64,000 bases of DNA. Source: Bacteroidia bacterium (lineage in GTDB: Bacteria; Bacteroidota; Bacteroidia; Bacteroidales; GWA2-32-17). The DNA lies in assembly GCA_016218155.1 (NCBI GenBank), contig JACREQ010000069.1, forward strand, positions 1 to 64,000, given 5' to 3'. The translations under genes were made by a program, and so were the position numbers. The stretch's first letter is position 1. The number at the start of each line of letters is the position of its first letter. Below the pieces are notes generated by a model. That model had not been told where the DNA came from. It ran no database searches and saw only the letters and a program-made list of their open reading frames with translations. Shown here in pieces: positions 45,249-54,312 of this stretch.

Positions 45249-46643
45249 ATGAAAACTCTAATTTTTTTAGCTCAAACATTATTAATTGTTATAATGTTTA
45301 CATCATTTATCCATGCACAGGAACATCATGGACCATTAACACCAAACGGTTCTCTATATTTAAGAGCAGAACCGGTAAATAATTTTATTATGGAAAATCA
45401 AAATAACAATGATGTTTATTATTATGTACACCTACAGGGAATAAAAAAGGAGAATACCGTAAACTCTAAACATGTACCATTAAACTTATCATTGGTGCTT
45501 GATCGTAGCGGATCTATGAGTGGAGAGAAACTTGAAAATGTAAAAAAAGCTGTAATTTATGTTATCAACCAGTTATCCAGTGAGGATATTCTTTCTATTG
45601 TATTTTATGATTCAAATGTTGAAGTTTTAATGGAGCCGCAACGATTAGAAAACAAAGAAAACATAATAAAAAAAGTGAGTGCTATCAATAGTGGTTCTTC
45701 AACAAATCTCGAAGGTGGAATAAGAAAAGGGTATGATTTGGTAAAAGGTGCAAAAAAACTGGTTGTTGGTGAAATGGTAAACAGAGTATTGTTACTATCT
45801 GATGGATTAGCTAATGTAGGAATTTCTGAGTCTGGAGCACTTGCGGAAATTACCAGTGGCTTTTTTGAGAATGATGGTATTTCAATTTCTACATTTGGAG
45901 TAGGTCTTGACTATAATGAAGATTTGATGGCTAAAATTGCTATTCAGGGTGGTGGTATGTATTATTTCATAAATTCAGTAGATAAGCTTCCTGATATTTT
46001 TAATATGGAATTGAAGGGGATTTCAAAGGTAGTTGCACAGAACACAAAACTCGAAATTTCTTTTCCTGAAGATATATTGGAATACAATAAAACATATGCA
46101 TATAACGGACTGTTAAAGGGTAATATATTAACAATAAGTTTCAATGATATATTTTCTGAGGAACAAAAAGCAATACTAATCCAATTTAAAACAAGGCATA
46201 AAATAGATTCTATCATAAATGTTGAATGTAAATTATCATATAGCAATAGTGCCAATGATAATGTGAACGATGTTATTTTTACAACAAAGTCAGCAGTTAC
46301 TGTTTCAAGAAACGCAGGTCAGTATAATTCAGGATACAATAAGGCTGCGAGTGAAGGATATGCACTTCAGGTTACCGGAGAAATATACGAAGATGCAGTA
46401 CAATCAGCTAATAACGGAGACTTTAAAAAATCAAGGGAGAAAATTGTCGAGGCAAAAGGTATATTAGAAAATCACTTTAAAAATATCGGTGATAATGTTT
46501 ACCTGAAAAGTCTTTACCAGGATTTTTCCGATTATGAAAAAATAATTGATGACCTTAAAACAATGGACAGAGAAAAGACAAGCTATCATATTAAAGGTTA
46601 TAAAGCAAAGAAATTCAGATCAATTTCATGTCCTAATTTTTAA
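45249..46643 (+). CDS. Secreted vWA-domain protein
   Basis: A 464-residue protein with a signal peptide ending IHAQ. The vWA domain (about 75-260) has a complete MIDAS: DRSGSMS (Asp85, Ser87, Ser89), a Thr in SSTNLEGG, and Asp in LLSDGLANVG. A beta-sandwich region and a C-terminal helical segment (about 370-460) follow, as in the TerF/YfbK-like group of Bacteroidota vWA proteins. It should bind a protein partner through a divalent metal in the periplasm or at the surface. It lies 4 nt after the barrel gene and 47 nt before an ECF sigma factor, so it may belong to that factor's regulon or sensing system. Confidence 0.85.
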   Translation: MKTLIFLAQTLLIVIMFTSFIHAQEHHGPLTPNGSLYLRAEPVNNFIMENQNNNDVYYYVHLQGIKKENTVNSKHVPLNLSLVLDRSGSMSGEKLENVKKAVIYVINQLSSEDILSIVFYDSNVEVLMEPQRLENKENIIKKVSAINSGSSTNLEGGIRKGYDLVKGAKKLVVGEMVNRVLLLSDGLANVGISESGALAEITSGFFENDGISISTFGVGLDYNEDLMAKIAIQGGGMYYFINSVDKLPDIFNMELKGISKVVAQNTKLEISFPEDILEYNKTYAYNGLLKGNILTISFNDIFSEEQKAILIQFKTRHKIDSIINVECKLSYSNSANDNVNDVIFTTKSAVTVSRNAGQYNSGYNKAASEGYALQVTGEIYEDAVQSANNGDFKKSREKIVEAKGILENHFKNIGDNVYLKSLYQDFSDYEKIIDDLKTMDREKTSYHIKGYKAKKFRSISCPNF

Positions 46644-46646
46644 GAA

Positions 46647-46687
46647 AATGGATATTTTGCGTACCTTCGTGACACAAAATATCCATT
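46647..46687. repeat. 13-bp inverted repeat enclosing the -7 element of the sigma factor gene
   Basis: AATGGATATTTTG (46647-46659) is repeated inverted at 46675-46687. The 15-nt centre contains TACCTTCG (46662-46669), a variant Bacteroidota -7 element, 21 nt before the GTG start. The right arm ends 3 nt before that codon. It may act as an operator or as an RNA hairpin masking the start. Confidence 0.6.
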
Positions 46688-46690
46688 ATA

Positions 46691-47263
46691 GTGAAGTTTC
46701 CGAAATTTGGAAAAAAAAATAGTCTTTCTAAAACCGATATCTATAACAAATACGGTAGAAAGCTATATGGATATGCAATTACAAAATGGAATATTAGTGA
46801 AGATGAAGCTTGGGATATAGTATACAAAACGATTGATAAAACAATTGAAACATATGAAAGGTATACTTTTGAATCAGAAGAAAAGTTCGCAAGCTTCATC
46901 TTTAAAATCTTTATTAATTATTTGCGGAATCATTATCGCGATACTAAAAACAAAAGATTGGAAACAGTGGCATTTGAAGATGGTGTTGAATATGTAGAGA
47001 ATGACTCTGATAGCACTAATGATGAAGATGAACATGAAAGCTCGAATATGAAATTATTGAATGAAGAGCTGTCTAAACTCGAAGATTGGCAGAGAGTGTT
47101 ATTACTGATGAGAGCACAAAATTATTCTTATGAAGAGATTTCAGTAATAATAAAAAGACCGGCAGATCAATTGAAAGTGTATTATCTTCGCTATAAACAA
47201 AAAATTCTGAAAAGCATAAATGATAAATTAGTACTACCACAAAGTGACAGAAGAGAAATATAA
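46691..47263 (+). CDS. ECF-type RNA polymerase sigma factor
   Basis: A 190-residue protein with GTG as the only sensible start. Region 2 covers about residues 20-85 (YNKYGRKLYGYAI, SEDEAWDIVY, FASFIFKIFINYLRNHYRD). Region 4 covers about 125-180 (LSKLEDWQRVLLLMRAQNYSYEEIS, LKVYYLRYKQKI). An acidic spacer (EYVENDSDSTNDEDEHESS) links them. It should direct polymerase to its own promoter set. It overlaps by 20 nt the next gene, a membrane protein whose cytoplasmic N-terminal stub could be its anti-sigma partner. The promoter region carries a perfect inverted repeat. Confidence 0.88.
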   Translation: MKFPKFGKKNSLSKTDIYNKYGRKLYGYAITKWNISEDEAWDIVYKTIDKTIETYERYTFESEEKFASFIFKIFINYLRNHYRDTKNKRLETVAFEDGVEYVENDSDSTNDEDEHESSNMKLLNEELSKLEDWQRVLLLMRAQNYSYEEISVIIKRPADQLKVYYLRYKQKILKSINDKLVLPQSDRREI

Positions 47264-48710
47264 TATTAATGACGACGAATTGAACGAATTGTTGCGCAAA
47301 ACATTTTTAAATGATAATGCAGGCAATTTCAATGATGATATTTCAAAGGTTGTTTTTAGTCAGGAATACAATGTAAAGATAGATCCTGAAAAAGAAAAAA
47401 ATCTATTGAAACGTTTTTCCGGTAAGGGTACTATGGGAACAGGAATGATTTATAGTGTTATTTTTATTTCAGTAATAGTAATTATTGGTTTTATTGCTCA
47501 TCTTGTTTACCATTCAGCCTTCGATTTTCAAACTTCTAAAAACACAAATCTTATTAATGAAGAAATAACAAAAATTGCAAGTAATTCTGATTTTAACATA
47601 GAAAAATTGGAAGGATTAGGTTACTATTCACAACAAAGTACAGATAAAAAGAAAAAAAATATTGAAATATCACGTGAAGTTAATGATCAAATAAAATCAT
47701 TCATTGCTTTACATGATACAAACCAGTTGTCTTTGAAAAAGCAGATAGCTGATACTAACCGGCAGGAGTTGTTTGTGCTTAATCCAAAGCTTATACAGCG
47801 CTATTGGAAGATTAAGCAGATGATGATGGATAAACTTCTTAACAAAGATAAAAAATTATATAGGTACATCGATGATGGAAGCGTTAACTACAAAGGGGAG
47901 GAGATTGGTATTACAGCATTTACAATTCACAATTGTGTTATTACAAACTTAGAATATAGAACATTTTTGATAGACCTTTTGATACAAGGACGATTTTCTG
48001 ATTATAGTAAAGCTAAAGTAAAGCCTGAAATCTGGAATAATTATAAATTTTCTAAACTGGCAGTAGATTATTTTAAGGCAGAAGAATATAATGATTTTCC
48101 GGTAGTAAACATTTCACAGGAAGGAGTTGAATTATTTTGTTCATGGTTTGAACAGGAAACAAAGAAGTATGCTAAAACAATAAAAAAGAGTATTGTAGAT
48201 TTCAAGTTGCGATTGCCTTATGATGCAGAATGGATGCTTCTGGCAGAATATGGCTATACCTCTTTACCAGATAATGGAGGGTATCTTACAATTTTTGATA
48301 TTAACGAAGGGTATATCGACAAATCACTTGATAGGCGAATAAAGTCGTTGCAGAAAAAATATAAAATAGAAAGTACTGTTGATGAGTTTTATGCTACAAA
48401 TCGTTATGGCATGAGCGAAAGCGAGGTAATAAATATTTTGAATAAAGGTTTTGAAGTTCGTTCTGTCGAACCTTTTGATACAATTTACCCTTCCAGGATG
48501 AAAGATTATACTGCAATTGGGCATGTAAGCGAAATGATTTTAGAACGGCAATCCGGAAAAAAGATTGTTTTTGGAGTCGGCTGGCGAAGTAAAGATGAGT
48601 TTAATGATATGCTGAAGGATTACACAAAGTTCTCAGGCTCTCCTTTTGTAGGGATGAGATTTGTTGTGGTTTATAACAATGCTCCCGAGTATAAAAATCC
48701 ATTTTGGTAG
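47244..48710 (+). CDS. Membrane protein with periplasmic FGE/SUMF1-like domain, possible anti-sigma factor
   Basis: A 488-residue protein starting at GTG, overlapping the sigma gene by 20 nt. Residues 1-65 are cytoplasmic and hydrophilic (NDDELNELLRKTF), a transmembrane helix spans about 68-90, and the rest is periplasmic. From about 200 it follows the formylglycine-generating enzyme fold: FTIHNCVITNLEYRTFL, FPVVNISQEGVELFCSWFE, LRLPYDAEWMLLA and the closing GSPFVGMRFVV. Bacteroidota use this fold for structural proteins such as GldK/GldJ as well as enzymes. The copper-site cysteines of true FGE were not clearly seen. Gene overlap and topology suggest an anti-sigma role with the FGE domain as sensor, which is inference. 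Confidence 0.75.
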   Translation: MTEEKYNINDDELNELLRKTFLNDNAGNFNDDISKVVFSQEYNVKIDPEKEKNLLKRFSGKGTMGTGMIYSVIFISVIVIIGFIAHLVYHSAFDFQTSKNTNLINEEITKIASNSDFNIEKLEGLGYYSQQSTDKKKKNIEISREVNDQIKSFIALHDTNQLSLKKQIADTNRQELFVLNPKLIQRYWKIKQMMMDKLLNKDKKLYRYIDDGSVNYKGEEIGITAFTIHNCVITNLEYRTFLIDLLIQGRFSDYSKAKVKPEIWNNYKFSKLAVDYFKAEEYNDFPVVNISQEGVELFCSWFEQETKKYAKTIKKSIVDFKLRLPYDAEWMLLAEYGYTSLPDNGGYLTIFDINEGYIDKSLDRRIKSLQKKYKIESTVDEFYATNRYGMSESEVINILNKGFEVRSVEPFDTIYPSRMKDYTAIGHVSEMILERQSGKKIVFGVGWRSKDEFNDMLKDYTKFSGSPFVGMRFVVVYNNAPEYKNPFW

Positions 48711-48867
48711 TAATGCATAATTTAGTAGTGTTATTATTGCAAATTATAGTAAGCATACGTATTTTACTTTATATTACTCAGAAAAACATTAGAAAGCAGA
48801 GTGTGTAAGATTAACAATGCTTTATCCATTAAAGTTCCTTAATAACTAAACATTGTTAATGTGATTT

Positions 48868-48906
48868 GAAAAAAAAAAGCCTCAGATGTTTCTTTTTGAG
48901 GCTTTT
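48868..48906 (-). terminator. Rho-independent terminator of tmRNA
   Basis: On the minus strand AAGCCTCA (48897-48904) pairs with TGAGGCTT (48877-48884) around a 12-nt loop and is followed by a run of T. It lies 26 nt past the tmRNA 3' end. Confidence 0.85.
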
Positions 48907-48930
48907 AGTTACTTTTTGAAGGATTCCCAG

Positions 48931-49320
48931 TGGAGCTGCCGGGAGTCGAACCCGGGTCCAAACAAGGCACCAAAATGCTTTCTACATGCTTATTACTTAT
49001 TAGATTGTCGGAATAATAAAAGCAAAGTACTGCCTATATTAAACTTAGTTCCTTTATTTCGCGCCGGTTCGGAACTTACCTTTGCTATCCCATGCGATTC
49101 GATACTCCATATACAGAAACAGCCGGGAGGAATTTCTGCGGAGCACTCGTTCTAAATGCCTTGCAAATAGAATTAAGCTTGTATCGCTAAGCGATTAAGC
49201 TGCGAGAGCGAAATTATTGTTGCCAGTTATTGGCGTGAGAATTCTGATTTACGAGAGGTACTCCCAAGTCTCGGCATGCTTACATTTCCACACTCTTGCT
49301 GTCAAAACCAGTTCAGCCCC
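48931..49320 (-). ncRNA. ssrA: Transfer-messenger RNA (tmRNA)
   Basis: The minus strand begins GGGGCUG at 49320 and ends with CAGCUCC plus the discriminator A at 48931. These ends pair as a seven-base acceptor stem with one G-U. The T-arm shows the usual GGGTTCGACTCCC core, and the 5' side has the TGGTTTTGACAGC segment typical of ssrA. The tag reading frame (49224 down to 49195) reads GNNNFALAA then stop, matching the ALAA-ending tags of Bacteroidota. The 3' CCA is not encoded and must be added. Length is 390 nt. tmRNA rescues stalled ribosomes with SmpB, which is not in this window. A terminator follows at 48868-48906. Confidence 0.97.
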
Positions 49321-49330
49321 ATAAGCACTG

Positions 49331-49338
49331 CAAAGATA
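49331..49338 (-). promoter_or_regulatory. -7 element of the tmRNA promoter
   Basis: The minus strand reads TATCTTTG, matching TAnnTTTG, ending 10 nt before the mature 5' end at 49320. It lies back-to-back with the promoter of the lipoprotein gene at 49412. No clear TTG was seen at -33. Confidence 0.6.
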
Positions 49339-49358
49339 AGCATTTCCAAGCTTATTTT

Positions 49359-49389
49359 TTGTTCTCTATTTAATTTTCTTGTATTTTTG
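49359..49389 (+). promoter_or_regulatory. Promoter of the small DUF6252-like lipoprotein gene
   Basis: TTG at 49359-49361 and TATTTTTG at 49382-49389 are separated by 20 nt, in line with the Bacteroidota consensus. The ATG at 49412 follows 22 nt later. Confidence 0.7.
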
Positions 49390-49411
49390 TAAAAAATTAA
49401 AATATAGAACA

Positions 49412-49891
49412 ATGAAAAAAATTACTTTTTTTGCAATAATATCAGTTCTTGCTTTCACATTTGCCTGTAAAAAAGACAGTAAAATTACAGATATCGTAAA
49501 CCTTGAAGCTTCAATGAAATGTAAAGTTAATGGTGTTTCCTGGTCAGCTTTAAGCAGAGTTACAACAAAACAAGGAAATAATTTTTTAATAAACGGTACA
49601 AAAGGGAGCGATGTATTAAATATTACTATTTTTGGTATTTCAACAGGTACATATACCTTGTCAACTTCTATTCCTATACAGACTCAGTTTTCTGCTACAT
49701 ATACAAATAGTACCGGTACTACCGATAGTTTATATACAGCATATGAAGGCACAGTAACATTATCTTCTGTTGATACAACTACAAAAAAAATAAGCGGTAC
49801 TTTTTCTTTTAAAGCTAAAAATCCAACAAATCTTTTATTACCTAATAAAAATATAACAGAAGGTACTTTCTCTCATCTTATTTATCAGTAA
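49412..49891 (+). CDS. Small lipoprotein, DUF6252-like
   Basis: The ATG at 49412 starts a lipoprotein signal with lipobox FAC (Cys19); an in-frame ATG at 49379 lies inside the promoter. The 159-residue protein has a beta-rich body with the pattern MKCKVNGVSWSA, NFLINGT, LNITIFG, GTYTL, and a closing KKISGTFSFKAKN...ITEGTF. That pattern is typical of the DUF6252-like lipoproteins of Bacteroidota. No function is known for the group. It is a single-gene unit, diverging from tmRNA and converging with the T9SS cargo gene downstream (3 nt between stops). Confidence 0.75.
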   Translation: MKKITFFAIISVLAFTFACKKDSKITDIVNLEASMKCKVNGVSWSALSRVTTKQGNNFLINGTKGSDVLNITIFGISTGTYTLSTSIPIQTQFSATYTNSTGTTDSLYTAYEGTVTLSSVDTTTKKISGTFSFKAKNPTNLLLPNKNITEGTFSHLIYQ

Positions 49892-49894
49892 ATT

Positions 49895-51376
49895 CTACCT
49901 TGTTATTATTAGTTTGTGATTTGAGCAAATCTTTTGATTTGTTATTCTTATAATATATACTCCTGCTGGTATCTCAGAAATATTGATATTTTCGAAATTT
50001 GTGTTTATGTCTTCAGCTTTTATGACTTTCCCTTGAATATCTAAGATTTCTACTGTTGTGTTTTGTAAATTGTTATTATTTTTTATAATTTCAATATAAT
50101 TGCTCGCAGGGTTTGGGTAAAATTTAATTTCAACAAATGAATTAATTATATTTAATCCTAATATTGTGTCGGCAAGTAAAGAATCGCAAATGTATGGTTG
50201 ACCCCATGAAATCCCATGTACATAATAATAGCTATAATTACTACCATAAGTAATATTCATAAAGCCATCGCTGGCAAAAGTTTTACCTAAGCTATTTTTA
50301 TAATAAATATAATTCCATCCATCAATTTGTAAGGGATAAAGAGTATCATTAATTTCCTGAAAAAACAGAGTACTACGATAGCCGGTACTATCATGCTTAT
50401 AATAATATCCGTAAAACCCTTCATCAAAAATGGGTTCTAATGGTAATTTGTTAAATTCTCCTGTTAAAGCGAAGTTTTCTATAACTGTATCACGAGAAGT
50501 CATTATCTGTAATATGTTTTGATTGTATTTTTCTATACGCCAAAAACATCTGTCAATTGTAAATTTTACTGTATCATGATTTGCATTTTCTACTCTTCCA
50601 ATATATTTGTTAATATACTTTTCGTTAAAATTATTCATGGTACCTGTACCGTTAAGAGCATCATAATAATTGACCGATAGATGAATCTCATCGCTTGTAT
50701 TCATGCTAAACACATCAGATAATGTAAAATTTTGCCATCCAATTGTTGGGTTCGATAAACCTATTAAATCCATTACTGGACTTGAAACATAAAAGAAATC
50801 TGCCGATCCAGGGTTAAAGGGGAAATCGTAAAAATTAAATATTTTAATAAATCCATAATTCTTACTTAGCTTCAACTGATAATTATTAATATTATCTGTT
50901 ATATTGTTACCGGCAGCATCTTTAACCTGAAATGAAATTGTTTTGATTGAATCAATTAAACCAAGAAAAGCTTCTGAATTATGATTTGAAATAGTTGCGT
51001 TAATGTAACTACCATTTGAATATGTATAAAACCTCCAACTGTCATTAATTAATGCATTAGTTTTAATGTGAATAGTATCATTCTCATAATTGAAAAATAA
51101 ATTAATCCCATTACCACAATCTGTCATTTTTTTTCCAATCCACGATGCTCCATTTTTTGTAAAATTATAATTTTCAATAGTCCTGATCATACAGAATGAA
51201 TAATAATCAGTACTATCACCATGAGTTTTAATGCTGTCAATTCTTATAGGGAAAACAGTCTCGTTATTCTGACCAAAATAATATGAGTTGGAATTTGGCT
51301 TAACTGTAAGATAATTCTGAGAAAAAGAAAATACAGAAATTAAAAATAGTAGCAAAGAAAAGTATAATATCTTCAT
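49895..51376 (-). CDS. T9SS-secreted protein of unknown function
   Basis: A 493-residue protein with a signal peptide ending SFSQ and a typical T9SS type A sorting domain over the last 85 residues: KFYPNPASNYIEI, VEILDIQGKVIK, EIPAGVYIIRI and the Lys-rich end HKLIITR. The middle 380 residues are Asn/Tyr-rich and beta-structured, and I do not recognise a catalytic domain. It should be exported by Sec and then type IX secretion and attached to the cell surface or released. It converges with the small lipoprotein gene and diverges from sucA. Confidence 0.85.
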   Translation of the reverse strand: MKILYFSLLLFLISVFSFSQNYLTVKPNSNSYYFGQNNETVFPIRIDSIKTHGDSTDYYSFCMIRTIENYNFTKNGASWIGKKMTDCGNGINLFFNYENDTIHIKTNALINDSWRFYTYSNGSYINATISNHNSEAFLGLIDSIKTISFQVKDAAGNNITDNINNYQLKLSKNYGFIKIFNFYDFPFNPGSADFFYVSSPVMDLIGLSNPTIGWQNFTLSDVFSMNTSDEIHLSVNYYDALNGTGTMNNFNEKYINKYIGRVENANHDTVKFTIDRCFWRIEKYNQNILQIMTSRDTVIENFALTGEFNKLPLEPIFDEGFYGYYYKHDSTGYRSTLFFQEINDTLYPLQIDGWNYIYYKNSLGKTFASDGFMNITYGSNYSYYYVHGISWGQPYICDSLLADTILGLNIINSFVEIKFYPNPASNYIEIIKNNNNLQNTTVEILDIQGKVIKAEDINTNFENINISEIPAGVYIIRITNQKICSNHKLIITR

Positions 51377-51476
51377 ATATAAATATATATTTTATGTTAA
51401 TAACAAAACTAACGAAACATTTTAATTAAAGACTTAACTCTTTTATCAAAGGTTGTTTAAATAGTGTATTTATAAT

Positions 51477-51507
51477 TTGTCTAAATAATAATAATTGTTT
51501 ACTTTCG
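51477..51507 (+). promoter_or_regulatory. Promoter of sucAB
   Basis: TTG at 51477-51479 and TACTTTCG at 51500-51507 are separated by 20 nt. The -7 element is the TTCG variant of TAnnTTTG. The ATG follows at 51546. Confidence 0.55.
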
Positions 51508-51545
51508 TATCATAAATTTTGTCATTAAATATTATTAAAACCAGA

Positions 51546-54302
51546 ATGAATAATTTCGATTATCTTGGTGATATTCAATATATAGAAGATCTTTACAAGG
51601 ATTATATAAGCAACCCCGAAAGTGTAGATGAAAGCTGGAAAAAGTTTTTTCAGGGCTTTGAATTTGCCAGAACAAATTTCAAACAAACTTCTGCAGGTGC
51701 AGAAATGTTATCTGATGAATTTAAAGTTTATAATTTAATTGATGGTTACCGTAAACGTGGTCATTTATTCACAAAGACTAACCCTGTTCATCCAAGACGA
51801 ACATATTCTCCTACTTTAGATTATATAAACTTTAAGCTGACTGAAAAAGACCTTGATAAAACTTTTCAGGCAGGAAACGAAATTGGAATAGGACCATCAA
51901 CATTAAGAAAAATAATTGAACATTTAGAACAAACTTATTGTCAGTCGGTAGGTGCAGAGTTTGTTTATATCCGCAAGCCAGAAATTGTTGATTGGCTTAC
52001 AAAGAAAATGGAGTCAGCTAAAAATTCCTTTCAGTTTTCAAACGAGCAGAAAAAAGATATTTATAAGATTCTTGTTAAATCTGTTGGTTTCGAACAGTTT
52101 TTACATAAAAAATTTGTTGGTCAGAAACGTTTTTCATTAGAAGGTGTAGAAGCATTAATTCCTGCACTTGGTTATGCTGTTGAAAAAGGTGCCGACATGG
52201 GAATAAAAGAATTTATTGTTGGCAATTCTCACAGAGGCAGACTTAACGTTTTAACAAACATTTTCAAGAAACCATTTGAAAGTATTTTTTCAGAGTATAC
52301 AGGTAAGTTTTATGACGATGAAAATATACTTGGAGATGTAAAATATCACCTTAGTTACGATACAAAAATAAAAACACAGAAAGGATTGGAAGTATTTCTT
52401 GCTATGTTGCCAAACCCTTCACATTTAGAAACTGTTGGACCTGTAACACAGGGACTTGCACGTACGAGAATCGATTGCGAATACAATGGCGATTTTAACA
52501 AAGTGTGTCCGGTCGTTATTCATGGAGATGCTGCTGTTGCTGCTCAGGGAATTGTTTACGAAACAATACAGATGTCTCAGTTACCGGGTTATCAAACCGG
52601 AGGTACTTTACATTTTGTAGTAAATAATCAAGTAGGTTTTACTACAAATTATCTTGATGCCAGATCAAGTACATATTGCACTGATATAGCAAAAGTAACT
52701 TTAGCACCGGTATTTCATGTTAATGGCGACGATGTGGAAGCAGTATTATACACAGTTAATCTTGCATTAGAGTACCGCGAAAAATTTCATACCGATGTTT
52801 TTATTGACTTATTAGGATATAGAAAATATGGTCACAATGAAGGTGATGAACCTCGTTTTACACAACCTATACTTTATAAAGAAATAGCTGCTCACCCAAA
52901 TGTAAGAGATATTTATTCAAAACATTTGATGGAAAGTGGTGTTATGACTCTTGATGAAATTGTAGAAAAACAAAGAGTATTTAACGACAAACTTGAATCA
53001 GAACTTTTAAAATCAAAACAAAGTGAAAAAGTTGAAATAAGACATTTCTTACAATCAAAATGGAGCACATTCAGATATGCCAATGAAAATGATTTTATTT
53101 CATCGCCAAAAACAGGAGTAAACAAAGAAATACTTTTAAATCTTTGCAATAAAATAAATTATTTGCCTTCCGATAAAAAGTTCTTTACTAAAATAGAGAA
53201 AATTGTAAACGACAGAAAAGCATTAGTCTCGGAAAACAAACTAGATTGGGCAATGGCAGAGCTATTAGCTTATGCAAGTTTAGTTTCAGAAAAACATTCT
53301 GTAAGAGTAAGCGGACAGGATTCAGAAAGAGGAACATTCAGTCATCGCCATTCTACATTTCATGTTGATGATACTGATGAAAAATGGTGTCCACTAAAGC
53401 ATATAAGCGATGATCAAGAAGAATTTCAGATATATAACTCATTACTTTCTGAATATGCTGTAATGGGATTTGAATACGGATATGCAATTGGCAGACCTGA
53501 AGGATTAACTATATGGGAAGCTCAGTTTGGCGATTTTCATAATGTGGCACAGGCAATAGTTGATCAGTATATTAGTTCTGCAGAAGATAAATGGGGATTG
53601 ATGAATGGTTTGGTTCTATTGTTACCACATGGATACGAAGGACAGGGGCCTGAGCATTCAAGTGCCAGAATTGAAAGATTTTTAGTTCTTGCTGCAAATT
53701 TAAATATGCAAATAGTAAATTGCACAACTCCTGCTAACATATTTCACGCACTTCGTCGCCAGGTATATACAGAATACCGTAAACCTTTAATTGTTTTTAC
53801 ACCGAAAAGTTTATTACGTCATCCGCAATGTATTTCAACAATTGATGAACTTTCTGAAGGATCATTTAAAGAAGTAATTGATGATATTTCAGTTGAAAAA
53901 AATAATATAACTCAAGTTGTTATATGCAGTGGCAAAATTTATTATGAAATTTTTGCCGAGAAACAAAAGATAAATGATACCCAAACTGCAATTGTTAGAT
54001 TAGAACAATATTACCCACTTCCATTAAATCAATTAAAAGAAGTTTTAGTAAAATATCCTAACTTCAAAAGAACTTTATGGGTTCAGGAAGAGCCTGCAAA
54101 TATGGGAGCCTGGCCATTTATTAAAACTCATTTTGATATTCCTGATTTATTTGTTGTTTGTCGTCCTATGAGTGGAAGCCCTGCTACTGGTTTGTTAGAA
54201 GTACACAAACAAAGACAACAGAAAATTCTTGATAAAATTTTTAAACGTTGCAAATGCGACAGCAGCGAAGTTTATTGTAGTATGAAATGCACTGAAATTT
54301 AA
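51546..54302 (+). CDS. sucA: 2-oxoglutarate dehydrogenase E1 component
   Basis: The ATG at 51546 gives 918 residues, close to the usual 930; a TTG nine codons earlier is less likely. The N terminus has the E1o-specific segment [17 protein letters not shown] with [10 protein letters not shown]. The thiamine diphosphate core shows [23 protein letters not shown] and VNNQVGFTT. The transketolase-like half follows, with [28 protein letters not shown] and a C-terminal [12 protein letters not shown]. It decarboxylates 2-oxoglutarate and passes the succinyl group to the lipoyl arm of SucB, whose gene starts 10 nt downstream. The C terminus carries an unusual Cys-rich tail ([16 protein letters not shown]). 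The E3 gene (lpd) is not in this window. Confidence 0.97.
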   Translation: MNNFDYLGDIQYIEDLYKDYISNPESVDESWKKFFQGFEFARTNFKQTSAGAEMLSDEFKVYNLIDGYRKRGHLFTKTNPVHPRRTYSPTLDYINFKLTEKDLDKTFQAGNEIGIGPSTLRKIIEHLEQTYCQSVGAEFVYIRKPEIVDWLTKKMESAKNSFQFSNEQKKDIYKILVKSVGFEQFLHKKFVGQKRFSLEGVEALIPALGYAVEKGADMGIKEFIVGNSHRGRLNVLTNIFKKPFESIFSEYTGKFYDDENILGDVKYHLSYDTKIKTQKGLEVFLAMLPNPSHLETVGPVTQGLARTRIDCEYNGDFNKVCPVVIHGDAAVAAQGIVYETIQMSQLPGYQTGGTLHFVVNNQVGFTTNYLDARSSTYCTDIAKVTLAPVFHVNGDDVEAVLYTVNLALEYREKFHTDVFIDLLGYRKYGHNEGDEPRFTQPILYKEIAAHPNVRDIYSKHLMESGVMTLDEIVEKQRVFNDKLESELLKSKQSEKVEIRHFLQSKWSTFRYANENDFISSPKTGVNKEILLNLCNKINYLPSDKKFFTKIEKIVNDRKALVSENKLDWAMAELLAYASLVSEKHSVRVSGQDSERGTFSHRHSTFHVDDTDEKWCPLKHISDDQEEFQIYNSLLSEYAVMGFEYGYAIGRPEGLTIWEAQFGDFHNVAQAIVDQYISSAEDKWGLMNGLVLLLPHGYEGQGPEHSSARIERFLVLAANLNMQIVNCTTPANIFHALRRQVYTEYRKPLIVFTPKSLLRHPQCISTIDELSEGSFKEVIDDISVEKNNITQVVICSGKIYYEIFAEKQKINDTQTAIVRLEQYYPLPLNQLKEVLVKYPNFKRTLWVQEEPANMGAWPFIKTHFDIPDLFVVCRPMSGSPATGLLEVHKQRQQKILDKIFKRCKCDSSEVYCSMKCTEI

Positions 54303-54312
54303 TAAATTTAAA

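Noticed and set aside
48886-49155. Open frame of 89 codons on the plus strand containing SCRESNPGP
   Set aside because: It is antisense to tmRNA; this phrase is a well-known false translation of the tRNA-like T-arm.
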